Shown here one piece after another: positions 25,775-35,766 of a stretch of 64,000 nucleotides of DNA. The notes under the pieces were generated by a model that worked only from the letters and a program-made list of their open reading frames with translations, searched no databases and had not been told where the DNA came from. The position numbers were made by a program, and so were the translations under genes. This DNA is from Acidovorax sp. sic0104 (lineage in GTDB: Bacteria; Pseudomonadota; Gammaproteobacteria; Burkholderiales; Burkholderiaceae_C), in the NCBI RefSeq assembly GCF_019219095.1, contig NZ_JAHUWH010000018.1:1-64000 (forward strand). Reading direction: 5' to 3'. Within the stretch, counting starts at the first letter, position 1. Every line of letters starts with the position of its first letter.

Positions 25775-25789
25775 GGACCAAAACTGTCC
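25775..25789. promoter_or_regulatory. GGAC-N7-GTCC dyad between WYL regulator and GST
   Basis: GGAC (25775-25778) and GTCC (25786-25789) form an inverted repeat in the divergent promoter region. It lies 24 bp from the regulator ATG and about 60 bp from the GST ATG. It is a candidate operator; assignment rests on position only. Confidence 0.4.
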
Positions 25790-25848
25790 GCAATGGTTTC
25801 TACAGTGGAGACACCTTTTCTTTCACCCCCAACCCAAAGGAGTTCTCC

Positions 25849-26457
25849 ATGTCCATCGTCCTCTACTGGCACCCCATGTCCAGCGCCAGCCCCATCGCCT
25901 GCGCACTGGCCGAACTGGGCGTGCCCCACGAACGCGTGAAGGTAGACATCCGCACTGGCGAGCAGCACCGCCCGGAATACCTGGCACTCAACCCCAACGG
26001 CAAGGTCCCCACCCTGACGGTGGACGGCGCCCCGATGTTCGAGACCCTGGCCATCCATATGTGGCTGGGCCACCGCTTTGGCATCGAGCGCGGTCTGTGG
26101 CCCGCGGCGGGCACGCCCGAGGCGCTGCAGGCGCTGTCGTGGTGTGCATGGTCGTATGTGACCTACGGCGCCTTGATGGTGCGCCTGAATGTGGCCACGC
26201 GGGGCGACGAGGCCTTGCACAGCGACATCCATGCGCAGGCCGCCAAGGCGGGCCTGAATGACCTGCTGGCGGTGCTGGACGCGCGCCTGGCCGCGCAGCC
26301 CTGGATGCTGGGCGCCGACTACTCGCTGGTGGACCTGGTCGTCGGCTCGGTGCTCGGCTACAGCGTGTTTCTGGGCGCACCGGTGAATGAGCACCCGCAC
26401 GTGCAGGCCTGGTTGGCGCGGGTGCAGGCGCGGCCGGCGATGCAGATCGAGTCCTGA
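25849..26457 (+). CDS. Glutathione S-transferase family protein
   Basis: The product is 202 aa, cytosolic. The N-terminal thioredoxin-like domain (1-80) starts MSIVLYWHPMSSASP, where Ser11 or Ser12 is the likely catalytic residue, and contains NPNGKVPTL with the cis-Pro and FETLAIHMWL for glutathione binding. The all-helical C-terminal domain carries GADYSLVDLVVG, the folding N-capping motif. AAGGAG precedes the ATG by seven bases. The divergent WYL regulator probably controls it. Its substrate, likely an electrophile, is unknown. Confidence 0.85.
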   Translation: MSIVLYWHPMSSASPIACALAELGVPHERVKVDIRTGEQHRPEYLALNPNGKVPTLTVDGAPMFETLAIHMWLGHRFGIERGLWPAAGTPEALQALSWCAWSYVTYGALMVRLNVATRGDEALHSDIHAQAAKAGLNDLLAVLDARLAAQPWMLGADYSLVDLVVGSVLGYSVFLGAPVNEHPHVQAWLARVQARPAMQIES

Positions 26458-26496
26458 GACGGATTGGCGGTCGCCCCGCCGATCCGCTGGGACGGG

Positions 26497-26554
26497 CCGT
26501 TCAACAGACTTGCCGAAGCGTCGCGCGGCGCTTCGACAAGCTCAGCGTGAACGG
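26497..26554. repeat. Large palindromic repeat, family C, copy 1 (terminator-like)
   Basis: CCGTTC and CCGAAGC on the left pair with GCTTCGACAAG and GAACGG on the right, giving an imperfect 58-bp inverted repeat. A run of T residues at 26559-26564 follows on the forward strand, so it can terminate the GST transcript. A near-identical palindrome lies at 35767. Confidence 0.65.
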
Positions 26555-26628
26555 ACTCTTTTTTCTCCGAAGCGCTGCGACAGCGCCGACCGTCAGCGTG
26601 TGCGCAGGGCCGTGGCGATGCTGCGGCG

Positions 26629-28116
26629 CTACAGCAGCACGATGTCGTACTGCTCCTGCCCCACCGCGCTCTCGGCCTGCAGGGAGATGGGCTTGCCGAT
26701 GAAGTCCGACAGCCCGGCCAGGTGCTGGCTTTCTTCGTCCAGGAACAGCTCCACCACCCGCGCCGATGCAACCACGCGGAATTCGCGGGGGTTGAACTGG
26801 CGGGCCTCGCGCAGGATCTCCCGCAGGATGTCGTAGCAGACACTGCGCGCGGTCTTGACGCTGCCCTTGCCCTGGCAGGCCTCGCACGGTTCGCACAGCA
26901 TGTGGGCGAGCGACTCGCGGGTGCGCTTGCGCGTCATCTCGACCAGGCCCAGCTGCGAGAATCCTCCCGCCATGGTCTTCACGCGGTCGCGCGAGAGCTG
27001 CTTCCTGAATTCGGTGAGCACCGCGTCCTGGTGGCCCGCCTGCACCATGTCGATGAAGTCCACGATGATGATGCCGCCCAGGTTGCGCAGCCGCAGCTGG
27101 CGCGCGATGGCCTGCGCTGCCTCCAGGTTGGTCTTGAAGATGGTGTCGTCGAAGTTGCGCGCACCCACGTATCCGCCGGTGTTCACGTCGATGGTGGTGA
27201 GCGCCTCGGTCTGGTCCACGATGAGATAGCCGCCGGACTTCAGGTCCACCCGACGGCCCAGGGCCTTGGCGACCTCTTCGTCGATGGAATACAGGTCGAA
27301 GATGGGGCGCTCACCTTTGTAGTGCTGCAGCTTGGGGGAGGCTGCGGGCATGAACTCCTGCCCGAAGGCGCGCAACCGCTGGAACTGCTCCAGCGAGTCG
27401 ATCCGGATGGTCTGGGTATGGTCACCCACCAGGTCGCGCAGCACGCGCTGCAGCAGGTCCAGGTCCTGGTGCAGCAGCGACGTGGCGGGCAACTTGAGCG
27501 ATGCCTCCTTGATGCGCGCCCAGGTCTTGCGCAGGTAGGCGATGTCTTCGGCCAGTTCTTCGTCGGTGGAGTCTTCGCCATTGGTGCGCAGAATGAACCC
27601 GCCGCCACCGCCCGTGGACTTGTCGCCCACCAGCGCCTGCAGGCGCGCGCGCAGGGCGTCGCGCTCTGCGCCGGGAATCTTCTGCGACACCCCCACGTGG
27701 TCGTCCTGCGGCAAGAACACCAGCAGCCGGCCCGCAACGCTGATCTGGGTGGACAGGCGCGCACCCTTGGTGCCGATGGGGTCCTTGATGACCTGCACCA
27801 TGAGGGACTGCCCCTCGAACACCTGCTTTTCGATGGGGATCTGCGGCTCGGTCTTGCGGGCGAATGCGGGCGGCTCGCCATCGGGCTGGCGATGCCACAC
27901 ATCGGCCACGTGCAGAAAGGCCGCGCGCTCCAGGCCAATGTCGATGAAGGCGGACTGCATGCCGGGCAGCACGCGCGATACCTTGCCCAGGTAGACATTG
28001 CCAACCAGGCCGCGCTCCAGCGTGCGCTCGATGTGCAGTTCCTGCACCGCGCCGTGCTCCACGATGGCCACGCGCGTCTCCTGCGGGGACCAGTTGATCA
28101 GGATGTCTTGTTGCAT
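26629..28116 (-). CDS. rng: Ribonuclease G
   Basis: The product is 495 aa. This endonuclease matures the 5' end of 16S rRNA and degrades some mRNAs. It shows the RNase E/G plan: S1-like domain in residues about 35-125 (GNVYLGKVSRVLPGMQSAFIDIG), the 5' sensor and RNase H-like parts, catalytic acidic residues near TTIDVNTGG and IIVDFIDM, and a zinc-link-like CEPCEACQGKG near 408. Its length is that of RNase G, without the RNase E scaffold. It ends the rsfS-rlmH-maf-rng group. Confidence 0.95.
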   Translation of the reverse strand: MQQDILINWSPQETRVAIVEHGAVQELHIERTLERGLVGNVYLGKVSRVLPGMQSAFIDIGLERAAFLHVADVWHRQPDGEPPAFARKTEPQIPIEKQVFEGQSLMVQVIKDPIGTKGARLSTQISVAGRLLVFLPQDDHVGVSQKIPGAERDALRARLQALVGDKSTGGGGGFILRTNGEDSTDEELAEDIAYLRKTWARIKEASLKLPATSLLHQDLDLLQRVLRDLVGDHTQTIRIDSLEQFQRLRAFGQEFMPAASPKLQHYKGERPIFDLYSIDEEVAKALGRRVDLKSGGYLIVDQTEALTTIDVNTGGYVGARNFDDTIFKTNLEAAQAIARQLRLRNLGGIIIVDFIDMVQAGHQDAVLTEFRKQLSRDRVKTMAGGFSQLGLVEMTRKRTRESLAHMLCEPCEACQGKGSVKTARSVCYDILREILREARQFNPREFRVVASARVVELFLDEESQHLAGLSDFIGKPISLQAESAVGQEQYDIVLL

Positions 28117-28159
28117 GGCTTCTTCTTTTCCGGATTGGGTCGCGTTCTTGCTGCCGTTG

Positions 28160-28262
28160 GAATCACCGAGGCACCAGGCCAGGGCCCCCGGGGAACTGGC
28201 GTTGCCAGGCCCCTGGCAGCGCCCCCTTCAGGGAAAGGCACCGCAGGCGACTCAGGAGGGTC
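28160..28262 (-). repeat. Stop-adjacent dispersed repeat, family B, copy 2
   Basis: Read on the reverse strand it begins at the maf stop (TGACCCTCCTGAGTCGCCTG) and continues with CTTTCCCTGAAGGGGG and GGGCCTGGCAACGCCAG. The block order matches the copies after cysB and yebC. It separates maf from rng. Confidence 0.7.
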
Positions 28263-28875
28263 ATATCTGAAACCCAGCTGCGCGCAGCAACTGCGCCGTC
28301 TCGTACATGGGCAACCCCATGATGCCCGAATAACTGCCCGCAAGGTGCTCCACATATGCAGCTGCACGCCCCTGGATGCCGTAGGCGCCGGCCTTGCCCA
28401 GCGGCTCGCCGGTGGCCACGTAGGCATCGATCTGCGCCGCCGTCATGGGCGCGAACGTGACCCGCGATACCGACAGCGCCGCCAGCCGCTTGGTGCCCAC
28501 CTGCAGCGCCACGGCGGTGAGCACGCGGTGCTCGTGCCCTGCCAGCTCGCCCAGCATGCGCGCGGCGTGCGCGGCGTCGTCGGGCTTGCCGTAGATGGTG
28601 CGGCCCAGGGCCACGGTGGTGTCGGAGCATAGGATGGGCGCATCGGGCAGCTGCCGCCGTGCGCGCCGCGCCACGGCAGCGTCGAGCTTGAGGCCGGTCA
28701 CGCGCTCGACATAGGCCGTGGGCGCCTCGCCGGGCAGCACGGCCTCGATGGCTTCGGCGTCCTCGGGCTCGTCGCCATCGACATTGGGCAGCAGCAGTTC
28801 ATGGCGCACGCCCAACTGTTCGAGCAGTTGGCGGCGGCGCGGGCTCTGGGAGGCGAGGTAGAGGAAGTCAGGCAT
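28261..28875 (-). CDS. maf: Maf-family nucleotide pyrophosphatase
   Basis: The product is 204 aa. Maf proteins hydrolyse non-canonical or excess nucleoside triphosphates (dTTP/UTP or m7GTP types). It begins [22 protein letters not shown] with the phosphate-binding [10 protein letters not shown], and has CSDTTVALG and KAGAYGIQG, the metal and catalytic regions. The position between rlmH and rng is conserved across betaproteobacteria. The YhdE subtype (dTTP/UTP) is likely from the context, which is inference. Confidence 0.9.
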   Translation of the reverse strand: MPDFLYLASQSPRRRQLLEQLGVRHELLLPNVDGDEPEDAEAIEAVLPGEAPTAYVERVTGLKLDAAVARRARRQLPDAPILCSDTTVALGRTIYGKPDDAAHAARMLGELAGHEHRVLTAVALQVGTKRLAALSVSRVTFAPMTAAQIDAYVATGEPLGKAGAYGIQGRAAAYVEHLAGSYSGIMGLPMYETAQLLRAAGFQI

Positions 28876-28890
28876 GAACGGATTCGATCA

Positions 28891-28945
28891 AAAATCGGCC
28901 CCAGCGCTGATCCATCAAGCGCTGGCAGCTATCACATCAATAGCA
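28891..28945. repeat. Dispersed hairpin repeat, family A, copy 3
   Basis: AGCGCTGATCCATCAAGCGCT is followed by AGCTATCACATCAATAGC, inverted relative to copies 1 and 2. It lies between rlmH and maf. Confidence 0.7.
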
Positions 28946-28979
28946 AAGGACAGGTAGGCCATGGTGCGCTCTGGCCTGC

Positions 28980-29447
28980 TCATTCGCGGTGGTAGGGGTG
29001 GCCGGCGTTCACCGACCAGGCACGGTAGAGCTGCTCGATGAGCAGCACGCGCACCATGGCGTGGGGCAAGGTCAGGTCCGACAGGCGGATGCGTTCGTGC
29101 GCAGCCTGGCGGAAGGCCGGGTCCAGCCCGTCGGGGCCTCCGATGACCAGCGCGACGTCGTCGCCGCCCAGCTGCCAGCCCTTGAGCCGCTCGGCCAGGG
29201 CCTTGGTGGTGAGGCTGGTGCCGCGCTCGTCCAGCGCCACCACGCGGGTGCCTCGGGGAATGGCGGCCTCGATGCGCTCACGCTCGGCGGCGTACAGCGT
29301 CTCCAGCGTCTTGGAGCCCCGCGGCTCGGTCTTGACGGCCTTGAGCTCGACCTTGAGCTCCGGCGGAAATCGCTTGGCGTAGTCGTCGTAGGCGGTCTGT
29401 GCCCACTCGGGCACGCGCTGGCCCACCGCCACGATCAGCAGTCTCAT
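28980..29447 (-). CDS. rlmH: 23S rRNA (pseudouridine1915-N3)-methyltransferase
   Basis: The product is 155 aa, a SPOUT methyltransferase acting on helix 69 of 23S rRNA in assembled 70S ribosomes. The knot region has [12 protein letters not shown] and the C-terminus ends [18 protein letters not shown], nearly the E. coli sequence. It sits between rsfS and maf as usual. Family B and A repeats flank this neighbourhood but do not interrupt the gene. Confidence 0.95.
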   Translation of the reverse strand: MRLLIVAVGQRVPEWAQTAYDDYAKRFPPELKVELKAVKTEPRGSKTLETLYAAERERIEAAIPRGTRVVALDERGTSLTTKALAERLKGWQLGGDDVALVIGGPDGLDPAFRQAAHERIRLSDLTLPHAMVRVLLIEQLYRAWSVNAGHPYHRE

Positions 29448-29502
29448 GGAAATGCGTTACCGAAAAGGGTTGCGCCCGTCCGTTCAGCCGTGCCGCCTGG
29501 CG

Positions 29503-30429
29503 TCAGGCCCGACCGCTGCCGCGCGATGGCGACTTCTTGGCGGCGGGCTTGGCGCCTGCCTTGGCCGGGGCGCTGGCCGCAGGCTTGGCAGCAGACCGGG
29601 CACCCGCACCGCGTGCAGGTGCTGCAGCACCCTTGGCGCCGGTCGACTTGGCGGCTGCGGGCTTCTTGGCGCCACCCGGCTTCACCACCACGGTCTTGAT
29701 CGGGGTCTTGGGGGCCGATGGTTTCTTGGCGGCTGCGGTGCTGCCGGTGGTCTTGGCTGCCGGCTTGCTGCCGGCGCGGGCCGCAGGCTTGGTCGCGCTG
29801 GTCTTGGCGGCCGGCCTTGCCGATGGCTTGGCGGTTGCCGACTTGGCGGGCGCTCCTGCCGCTGCGGTCTTGGCCGCAGTCTTGGCCACAGCCTTCACGG
29901 TGGCCTTGCCGGAGCGGGCAGCCACGGACGGAGCTGCAGCAGCCTTCTTGGCCGGAGCCTTCGCAGCGGCTTTGGCACCCGACTTGGCCGCCTTCTGGGC
30001 CGACTTCTTTTCGGCCAGATCGGCGGCGGCGCTCGACGCCGGCTTGGCGGCACCCAGCTTCAGGCGCACGGGGGTTTCGCCCCACAGTTCTTCCAGGCGG
30101 TAGTACTGGCGGATGGCGGGCTGCATGATGTGCGCCACGGCCGGGCCGCAGTCCACGATGATCCATTCGCCGTTGTCTTCACCTTCGATGCGGGGCTTGG
30201 AGAAGCCTGCCTCCTTCACCGCGTCACGCACGCTGGCGGCCAGCGCCTTGGTCTGCCGGTTGGAGGTGCCCGATGCCACGATCACCCGTTCAAACAACGG
30301 CGAGAGATTCTCGGTGTTGAAGACCTGGATGTCTTGCGCCTTGACGTCCTCCAGCCCATCGACGATGGCGCGCTGCAGCTTGGTAACGTCTTTCTTGGCG
30401 GCGGATTCCGATTTGGTGGAGGTGGTCAT
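29503..30429 (-). CDS. rsfS: Ribosome silencing factor RsfS with long histone H1-like tail
   Basis: The product is 308 aa, whereas RsfS is usually 105-130 aa. Residues about 12-125 are the RsfS domain (LQRAIVDGLEDVKAQDIQVF, IEGEDNGEWIIVDCG, YYRLEELW), which binds uL14 and blocks subunit joining in stationary phase. Residues about 130-308 are almost entirely Ala, Lys, Pro, Ser and Thr in AAK/PAAK repeats, like the C-terminal tail of eukaryotic H1 or Bordetella-type histone homologues. The tail should bind nucleic acid non-specifically. nadD, which usually precedes rsfS, is absent. Confidence 0.9.
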   Translation of the reverse strand: MTTSTKSESAAKKDVTKLQRAIVDGLEDVKAQDIQVFNTENLSPLFERVIVASGTSNRQTKALAASVRDAVKEAGFSKPRIEGEDNGEWIIVDCGPAVAHIMQPAIRQYYRLEELWGETPVRLKLGAAKPASSAAADLAEKKSAQKAAKSGAKAAAKAPAKKAAAAPSVAARSGKATVKAVAKTAAKTAAAGAPAKSATAKPSARPAAKTSATKPAARAGSKPAAKTTGSTAAAKKPSAPKTPIKTVVVKPGGAKKPAAAKSTGAKGAAAPARGAGARSAAKPAASAPAKAGAKPAAKKSPSRGSGRA

Positions 30430-30550
30430 CAGGTGGTGAATAGAAAGGGAATGGAATCAATATAGCGTGCAACGCAGCGCGCAGCCAGTGGGGCCGCGCC
30501 TTGGGTGTTGCGCCGGTGTCGCGCTGGGGCGCTGCGGCAGTTCGAGATGT

Positions 30551-30605
30551 TTTGGGCCTCTGGCGCTTTTGTGAAAAGCGCACACAGCTATTGAAATTAT
30601 AGCTT
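30551..30605. repeat. Dispersed hairpin repeat, family A, copy 4
   Basis: TGGCGCTTTTGTGAAAAGCGC is followed by AGCTATTGAAATTATAGC. It occupies the hemF-rsfS gap, where nadD would be expected. Confidence 0.7.
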
Positions 30606-30645
30606 TGGTGCCTTTCGAGCCATCTGTAGCAGCATCTTCGCGGCG

Positions 30646-31626
30646 TCAGGCGCCTGCCTGCGCCCCGCTGCCCAGCCAGTCGCGCCGCACCAGGAACCGC
30701 TGCGCCAGCTGCGCTTCGGCAGAGTCGGCGGCGTCCGATCGCTGGTACGACCACGCCACCAGCGGCGGCATGGACAGCAGAATGGACTCGGTGCGCCCGC
30801 CGGACTGCAGCCCGAAATGCGTGCCCCGGTCCCAGACCAGGTTGAACTCGACATACCGGCCCCGGCGGTAGAGCTGAAACTCCCGCTCGCGCTCGCCAAA
30901 GGCCATGTGCTGGCGCTTTTCCACGATGGGCAGGTAGGCCGCCAGGAAGGCGTCGCCCACCGACTGCGTCATCGCCAGGCTCTGCGCGAAGCCCAGCTCC
31001 GAGAAGTCGTCGTAGAACACGCCGCCCACGCCGCGCTGCTCGCTGCGGTGTTTCAGATAGAAATACTCGTCGCACCACGCTTTGAAGCGGGGGTACTTGT
31101 CGTCGCCAAAGGGCGCCAGCGCATCGCGGCAGGTGCGGTGAAAGTGCACCGCGTCCTCCTCGAAGCCGTAGTACGGCGTGAGGTCCATACCCCCGCCGAA
31201 CCAGCAGGTGGGCGCCTGGCCCGGGTGGCCGGCTGCGATCATGCGCACGTTCATGTGGACCGTGGGCACATACGGGTTGCGAGGGTGGAACACCAGCGAC
31301 ACGCCCATGGCCTCGAACGGCGCCCCGGCGAGTTCGGGCCGGTGCTGCGTGGCCGACGGCGGCAGCTGCGGGCCGCGCACGTGGCTGAAGCCGCATCCAG
31401 CGCGCTCGAACACGCGGCCGTTCTCCAGGATCTTGGTGATGCCGTCACCCTGCAGCGCCTCGCCGGGTGCCTTGCGCCAGGCGTCGGCCAGGAAGCGCGC
31501 GCCGCCCTGCTCCTGCGCCCCTTCCACAGCCTCCAGCGCACCGGTGATGCGCGCCTGCAGGCCTTGCAGATAGGCCCTCACGCGTTCCACCGTATCGACC
31601 GTGTTCAGGCTTTGCGCGCTTGCCAT
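30646..31626 (-). CDS. hemF: Oxygen-dependent coproporphyrinogen III oxidase
   Basis: The product is 326 aa, a cytosolic homodimer that converts coproporphyrinogen III to protoporphyrinogen IX using O2. The signature regions [34 protein letters not shown] and [18 protein letters not shown] are intact. The ATG at 31626 overlaps the purD stop (TGATG), so translation is coupled. An upstream in-frame extension runs through purD and is not coding. Confidence 0.95.
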   Translation of the reverse strand: MASAQSLNTVDTVERVRAYLQGLQARITGALEAVEGAQEQGGARFLADAWRKAPGEALQGDGITKILENGRVFERAGCGFSHVRGPQLPPSATQHRPELAGAPFEAMGVSLVFHPRNPYVPTVHMNVRMIAAGHPGQAPTCWFGGGMDLTPYYGFEEDAVHFHRTCRDALAPFGDDKYPRFKAWCDEYFYLKHRSEQRGVGGVFYDDFSELGFAQSLAMTQSVGDAFLAAYLPIVEKRQHMAFGEREREFQLYRRGRYVEFNLVWDRGTHFGLQSGGRTESILLSMPPLVAWSYQRSDAADSAEAQLAQRFLVRRDWLGSGAQAGA

Positions 31627-32906
31627 CAGCTCTTCAGCGCCCGAAAGCCGATATCGCGGCGGTACTGGGCGCCATCGAAGTGGATGCCGCGCGCCACGTC
31701 GTAGGCACGCTGCTGCGCCTGCTTGACGCTGTCGGCCAGCACGGTCACGCACAGCACGCGACCGCCGGTCACGCTGACCACGCCGTCCTTGAGCTGCGTG
31801 CCGGCGTGGAACACCACGGCATCGTCCGCGTCCTGGGGCAGGCCGGTGATGGCGTCGCCCTTGCGGGGGCTTTCAGGGTAGCCGTGGGCGGCCATGACCA
31901 CCCCCAGGGCCGTGCGGCGGTCCCACTGCAGTTCGATCTGGTCGAGCTTGCCGTCCACGGCGGCAGTCATGACGTCCACCATGTCGCTCTTGAGGCGCAT
32001 CAGGATGGGCTGCGTCTCCGGGTCGCCCATGCGGCAATTGAACTCGAGCGTCTTGGGGTGGCCCTTGGCGTCGATCATGAGGCCCGCGTACAGGAAGCCT
32101 GTGTAGGGAATGCCGTCTTTTTCCATGCCGCGGATGGTGGGCAAGATGATCTCGCGCATGGCGCGGGCGTGCACGTCGGCCGTGACCACGGGCGCGGGCG
32201 AGTACGCGCCCATGCCGCCGGTGTTGGGGCCTTCGTCGCCGTCTTTCAGACGCTTGTGGTCCTGGCTCGTGGCCAGGGCCAGCACGTTCTTGCCGTCGCA
32301 CAGCACGATGAACGAGGCTTCCTCGCCCTCAAGGAACGCCTCGATCACCACACGCGCCCCGCCTTCGTTGTGCGTCACGCCGTACTTGTTGTCCACCAGC
32401 ATGAAGTCGACCGCGTCATGGGCTTCCTGCAGCGTCATGGCCACGACCACGCCCTTGCCCGCCGCCAGGCCATCGGCCTTGATGACGATGGGCGCCCCCA
32501 GGCGGTCCACGAAGGCGTGGGCCGCGGCCGGGTCGGTGAAGGTGTCGTAGTCCGCCGTGGGGATACCGTGGCGGCGCATGAAGGCCTTGCTGAAGGCCTT
32601 GGAGCTTTCAAGCTGGGCGGCAGCCTGCGTGGGACCGAAGATCTTGAGACCATGCGCGCGGAATTCATCCACCACGCCAGCAGCCAGGGGCGCCTCGGGG
32701 CCGACCACCGTGAGGGCGATCTTCTGCTCCTGTGCCCAGACGCGCAGGGCCTGCACGTCGGTGATCGCCACGTTCTCCAGCTTGGCGTTGAGCGCCGTGC
32801 CGCCATTGCCAGGCGCGACAAACACCTTGTTGACCTTGGGGGACTGGGCCAGCTTCCAGGCCATCGCGTGTTCACGGCCGCCGCCACCAATCACAAGTAC
32901 TTTCAT
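31626..32906 (-). CDS. purD: Phosphoribosylamine-glycine ligase
   Basis: The product is 426 aa. It catalyses the second step of purine synthesis, joining glycine to phosphoribosylamine. It starts [19 protein letters not shown], the PurD N-domain. The ATP-grasp region includes [30 protein letters not shown] and [13 protein letters not shown], the Mg-binding loop. It is first in a purD-hemF operon, with purD coupled to hemF by a 1-bp overlap. Confidence 0.97.
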   Translation of the reverse strand: MKVLVIGGGGREHAMAWKLAQSPKVNKVFVAPGNGGTALNAKLENVAITDVQALRVWAQEQKIALTVVGPEAPLAAGVVDEFRAHGLKIFGPTQAAAQLESSKAFSKAFMRRHGIPTADYDTFTDPAAAHAFVDRLGAPIVIKADGLAAGKGVVVAMTLQEAHDAVDFMLVDNKYGVTHNEGGARVVIEAFLEGEEASFIVLCDGKNVLALATSQDHKRLKDGDEGPNTGGMGAYSPAPVVTADVHARAMREIILPTIRGMEKDGIPYTGFLYAGLMIDAKGHPKTLEFNCRMGDPETQPILMRLKSDMVDVMTAAVDGKLDQIELQWDRRTALGVVMAAHGYPESPRKGDAITGLPQDADDAVVFHAGTQLKDGVVSVTGGRVLCVTVLADSVKQAQQRAYDVARGIHFDGAQYRRDIGFRALKS

Positions 32907-32999
32907 AGGGACCTTTGTGAACCCCTGGCGCAGCGCTGGGCCACGTGCAGGGGTTCGGGGAAAACATCTCGATCGCAGTTATTCAACATTCTTTGCGCC

Positions 33000-33133
33000 G
33001 GGCCATGAGCGCCAGCAACCGGCGCGGCCCATCGCCAGTGCACCCGTGGATCTGGCTTTGCCAGGCCACCGGGTGCGTCCCCCTCCCGCGCAGCGAGAGA
33101 GGGGGAAGGCGCGCAGCGCCTCAGGGGGTGATC
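33000..33133 (-). repeat. Stop-adjacent dispersed repeat, family B, copy 3
   Basis: On the reverse strand it starts just after the yebC stop with CCCCCTGAGGCGCTGCGCG, continues CCCCCTCTCTCGCTGCGCG and GGTGGCCTGGCAAAGCCAG, and ends GGCGATGGGCC. It is the best-preserved copy in the window and can fold into several GC-rich hairpins between yebC and purD. Confidence 0.75.
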
Positions 33134-33853
33134 TCAAAGTGCCGCGTTGTGATACACCTCTTGAGCGTCATCCAGATCTTCCAGCACGTCCAGCAGTTTT
33201 TGCATGCGCACGGCATCGTCGCCAGTCAGCTCGATGGTGTTTTCGGCCCGCATCGTGACCTCGGCCAATTCAGGCGTGAGGCCCGCGGCCTGCAGGGCGT
33301 CCTTGACGGCTTCGAAGTCCGTGGGGCTGGTCAGCACCTCGATGGCGCCGTCCTCGCCGGTCACGACGTCGTCCGCCCCCGCCTCCAGCGCCACTTCCAT
33401 GACCTGGTCCTCGCTCGTGCCGGGCGCAAAGATCAACTGGCCGCAGTGCTTGAACTGGAACACCACCGAACCTTCGGTGCCCATGCTGCCGCCGTGCTTG
33501 CTGAATGCGTGGCGCACTTCTGCCACAGTGCGCACGCGGTTGTCGGTCATGGTGTCGATCATGATGGCCACACCGCCGATGCCGTAGCCTTCGTAGCGGA
33601 TTTCCTCGTACGTCAAGCCTTCGGCGTTGCCCGTGGCCTTGTCGATGTTGTACTTGATGCGGTCGGCCGGCATGTTGGCCGCCTTGGCCTTGTCCACCGC
33701 CAGGCGCAGGCGGGGGTTGGCAGACAGGTCGCCGCCGCCGGAGCGGGCAGCCACGGTGATTTCGCGAATGATGCGGGTCCAGATCTTGCCGCGCTTTTCA
33801 TCCTGCCGCCCCTTGCGGTGCTGGATATTCGCCCATTTGCTGTGTCCTGCCAC
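33134..33853 (-). CDS. YebC/PmpR-family protein (TACO1-like)
   Basis: The product is 239 aa. It begins [23 protein letters not shown], the invariant YebC opening, with GFGPGG-type region replaced by [20 protein letters not shown] sequence and the acidic C-terminal domain present. Members act as transcriptional regulators, and recent work places YebC proteins at the ribosome relieving stalling at proline-rich stretches. It is divergent from the YjgR-like ATPase gene. The regulator and ribosome roles cannot be separated from sequence. Confidence 0.9.
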   Translation of the reverse strand: MAGHSKWANIQHRKGRQDEKRGKIWTRIIREITVAARSGGGDLSANPRLRLAVDKAKAANMPADRIKYNIDKATGNAEGLTYEEIRYEGYGIGGVAIMIDTMTDNRVRTVAEVRHAFSKHGGSMGTEGSVVFQFKHCGQLIFAPGTSEDQVMEVALEAGADDVVTGEDGAIEVLTSPTDFEAVKDALQAAGLTPELAEVTMRAENTIELTGDDAVRMQKLLDVLEDLDDAQEVYHNAAL

Positions 33854-34112
33854 GAGAAGTCCTTTTGTATTGATTTAATCTAGCCATGCTTGTTGGGGCC
33901 CGGCGCGGCGGCAAACCGTGTCTTTCGCGCCACGGCGCCAGCGCAAACCGGTGCCAACGCCCGAAAAATCGCGTGCCGCGGCAGGAGTTTCGGCCCCGCA
34001 GTGGCACAAAATCCGGCCGTTTCGCCCTTGCCGCACCTTTGCCGAGCACCGTGCCGAACAAGTCATCTGCCGATTTTACTTTTTGCCGACCCCGCCCCCG
34101 AGGAAACCCGAA

Positions 34113-35648
34113 ATGGCCGAACCCCTTCTGATCGCCAAGCACGACACCACCGAATGCCACCTGCTGCCCGGCCTGGCCAACCGCCACGGGCTGATCACCG
34201 GGGCAACCGGCACGGGCAAGACCGTCACGCTGCAGACCCTGGCCGAAAACTTCTCGCGCATCGGCGTTCCGGTGTTCATGGCCGACGTGAAGGGCGACCT
34301 CACCGGGGCCAGCCAGCCCGGCAAGATCGGCGACAAGCTGGCCGGCGTACTGAAAGAGCGGGGTCTGGACCTGCCCACCCCCCTGGCCTGCCCCACCACG
34401 CTGTGGGACGTGTTCGGCCAGCAGGGCCACCCGGTGCGCGCCACGGTGTCCGACATGGGTCCGCTGCTGCTGGGCCGCATGCTCAACCTGAACGAGACGC
34501 AGCTGGGCGTGCTGAACATGGTGTTCAAGATCGCCGACGACAGCGGCATGCTCCTGCTGGACCTCAAGGACCTGCGCGCCATGCTCACTTTCGTGGGCGA
34601 CAACGCCAAGGAGTTCACCACCGAGTACGGCAACGTGAGCGCCGCCAGCGTGGGCGCCATCCAGCGCGGGCTGCTGCAGATCGAGCAGCAGGGCGGCAGC
34701 GAGTTCTTCGGCGAGCCCATGCTCAATATCCAGGACTTCATGCAGACGGTGGACGGCCACGGCGTGGTCAATATCCTGGCGGCCGACAAGCTCATGAACT
34801 CGCCGCGCCTGTACGCCACGTTCCTCTTGTGGATGCTGTCCGAGCTGTTCGAGCAACTGCCCGAGATCGGCGACCCCGACCAGCCCAAGCTGGTGTTCTT
34901 CTTCGACGAGGCCCACCTGTTGTTCAACGAGGCGCCCAAGGTGCTCATCGAGCGCATCGAGCTGGTGGTGCGCCTGGTGCGGTCCAAGGGCGTGGGCGTG
35001 TACTTCGTCACGCAGAACCCGCTGGACATCCCCGACAGCGTACTGGCCCAGCTGGGCAACCGCGTGCAGCACGCGCTGCGCGCCTTCACCCCCCGCGACC
35101 AGAAGGCCGTGAAGGCCACGGCCACCACCATGCGGCAAAAGCCGGGCCTCGATATCGAAACCGCCATCACCGAGCTGGCCGTGGGCGAGGCGCTGGTGAG
35201 TTTTCTGGACGCCAAGGGCCGCCCCAGCGTGACCGAGCGCGTGTTCGTGCTGCCCCCGGGCAGCCAGCTCGGGCCCATCACCCCGCAGCAGCGCCAGGCG
35301 CTCATGGCGAATTCGCTGGTGGCCGGCGTGTACGAGACCACCGTGGACCGCGAGTCCGCCTACGAAAAGCTCAAGGGCCGCGCCGAAAGCGCCCCTGCCG
35401 CACCGGCCGGTACGCCCGCTGCACGCAGTGGTGGTGGCACGCCCGTGGGCACGGCGGGCGGCGCCCAGCCGCAGGAAAGCAGCTTCCTCAACGACCTGCT
35501 CTTCGGCACCACCGGCCCGCGCGGCGGACGCAAGGACGGCCTGGTGCAGACCATGGCGAAGTCGGCGGTGCGCACCGTGGGTACCAACGTGGGCAAGGAG
35601 ATTCTGCGCGGGGTGCTCGGTGGCATCTTCGGTAACAAAAAGAGGTAG
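34113..35648 (+). CDS. YjgR-like DUF853 ATPase (HerA/FtsK-like fold)
   Basis: The product is 511 aa. Walker A is [10 protein letters not shown] (about 30-39) and Walker B is [13 protein letters not shown] (about 264-276), both typical of HerA-type P-loop ATPases. Family members are widely conserved and poorly characterised. The ATG at 34113 follows GAGGAAAC and gives [20 protein letters not shown]. An open extension back to 33918 is not conserved-looking and is rejected. The C-terminal 80 residues include an Ala/Gly/Pro linker ([14 protein letters not shown]) and a conserved basic end ([10 protein letters not shown]). Confidence 0.88.
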   Translation: MAEPLLIAKHDTTECHLLPGLANRHGLITGATGTGKTVTLQTLAENFSRIGVPVFMADVKGDLTGASQPGKIGDKLAGVLKERGLDLPTPLACPTTLWDVFGQQGHPVRATVSDMGPLLLGRMLNLNETQLGVLNMVFKIADDSGMLLLDLKDLRAMLTFVGDNAKEFTTEYGNVSAASVGAIQRGLLQIEQQGGSEFFGEPMLNIQDFMQTVDGHGVVNILAADKLMNSPRLYATFLLWMLSELFEQLPEIGDPDQPKLVFFFDEAHLLFNEAPKVLIERIELVVRLVRSKGVGVYFVTQNPLDIPDSVLAQLGNRVQHALRAFTPRDQKAVKATATTMRQKPGLDIETAITELAVGEALVSFLDAKGRPSVTERVFVLPPGSQLGPITPQQRQALMANSLVAGVYETTVDRESAYEKLKGRAESAPAAPAGTPAARSGGGTPVGTAGGAQPQESSFLNDLLFGTTGPRGGRKDGLVQTMAKSAVRTVGTNVGKEILRGVLGGIFGNKKR

Positions 35649-35766
35649 CTCGCCCTGAGGTGCTGCCTGCCCTCTTCCTGGCATCGTTGTCGAAGCGGCA
35701 GGCCACGGCGAGCAAGAACAGCCGTGTCCGCTGATGCCGGTGCTGAGCAGCGCCTCTCCAATTCAG

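Noticed and set aside
30430-30645. Degraded nadD remnant between hemF and rsfS
   Set aside because: None of the reverse frames shows NadD motifs such as GGTFDPIH; the gap is explained by a family A repeat and a promoter region.
33918-34112. 65-residue N-terminal extension of the YjgR-like protein
   Set aside because: The ATG at 34113 has a good ribosome-binding site and gives the expected family start; the extension is Arg/Pro-rich without conserved features.
33798-35684. A 628-codon reverse frame opposite the YjgR-like gene
   Set aside because: It is low-complexity His/Gln/Gly-rich sequence mirroring a well-supported P-loop ATPase on the other strand.
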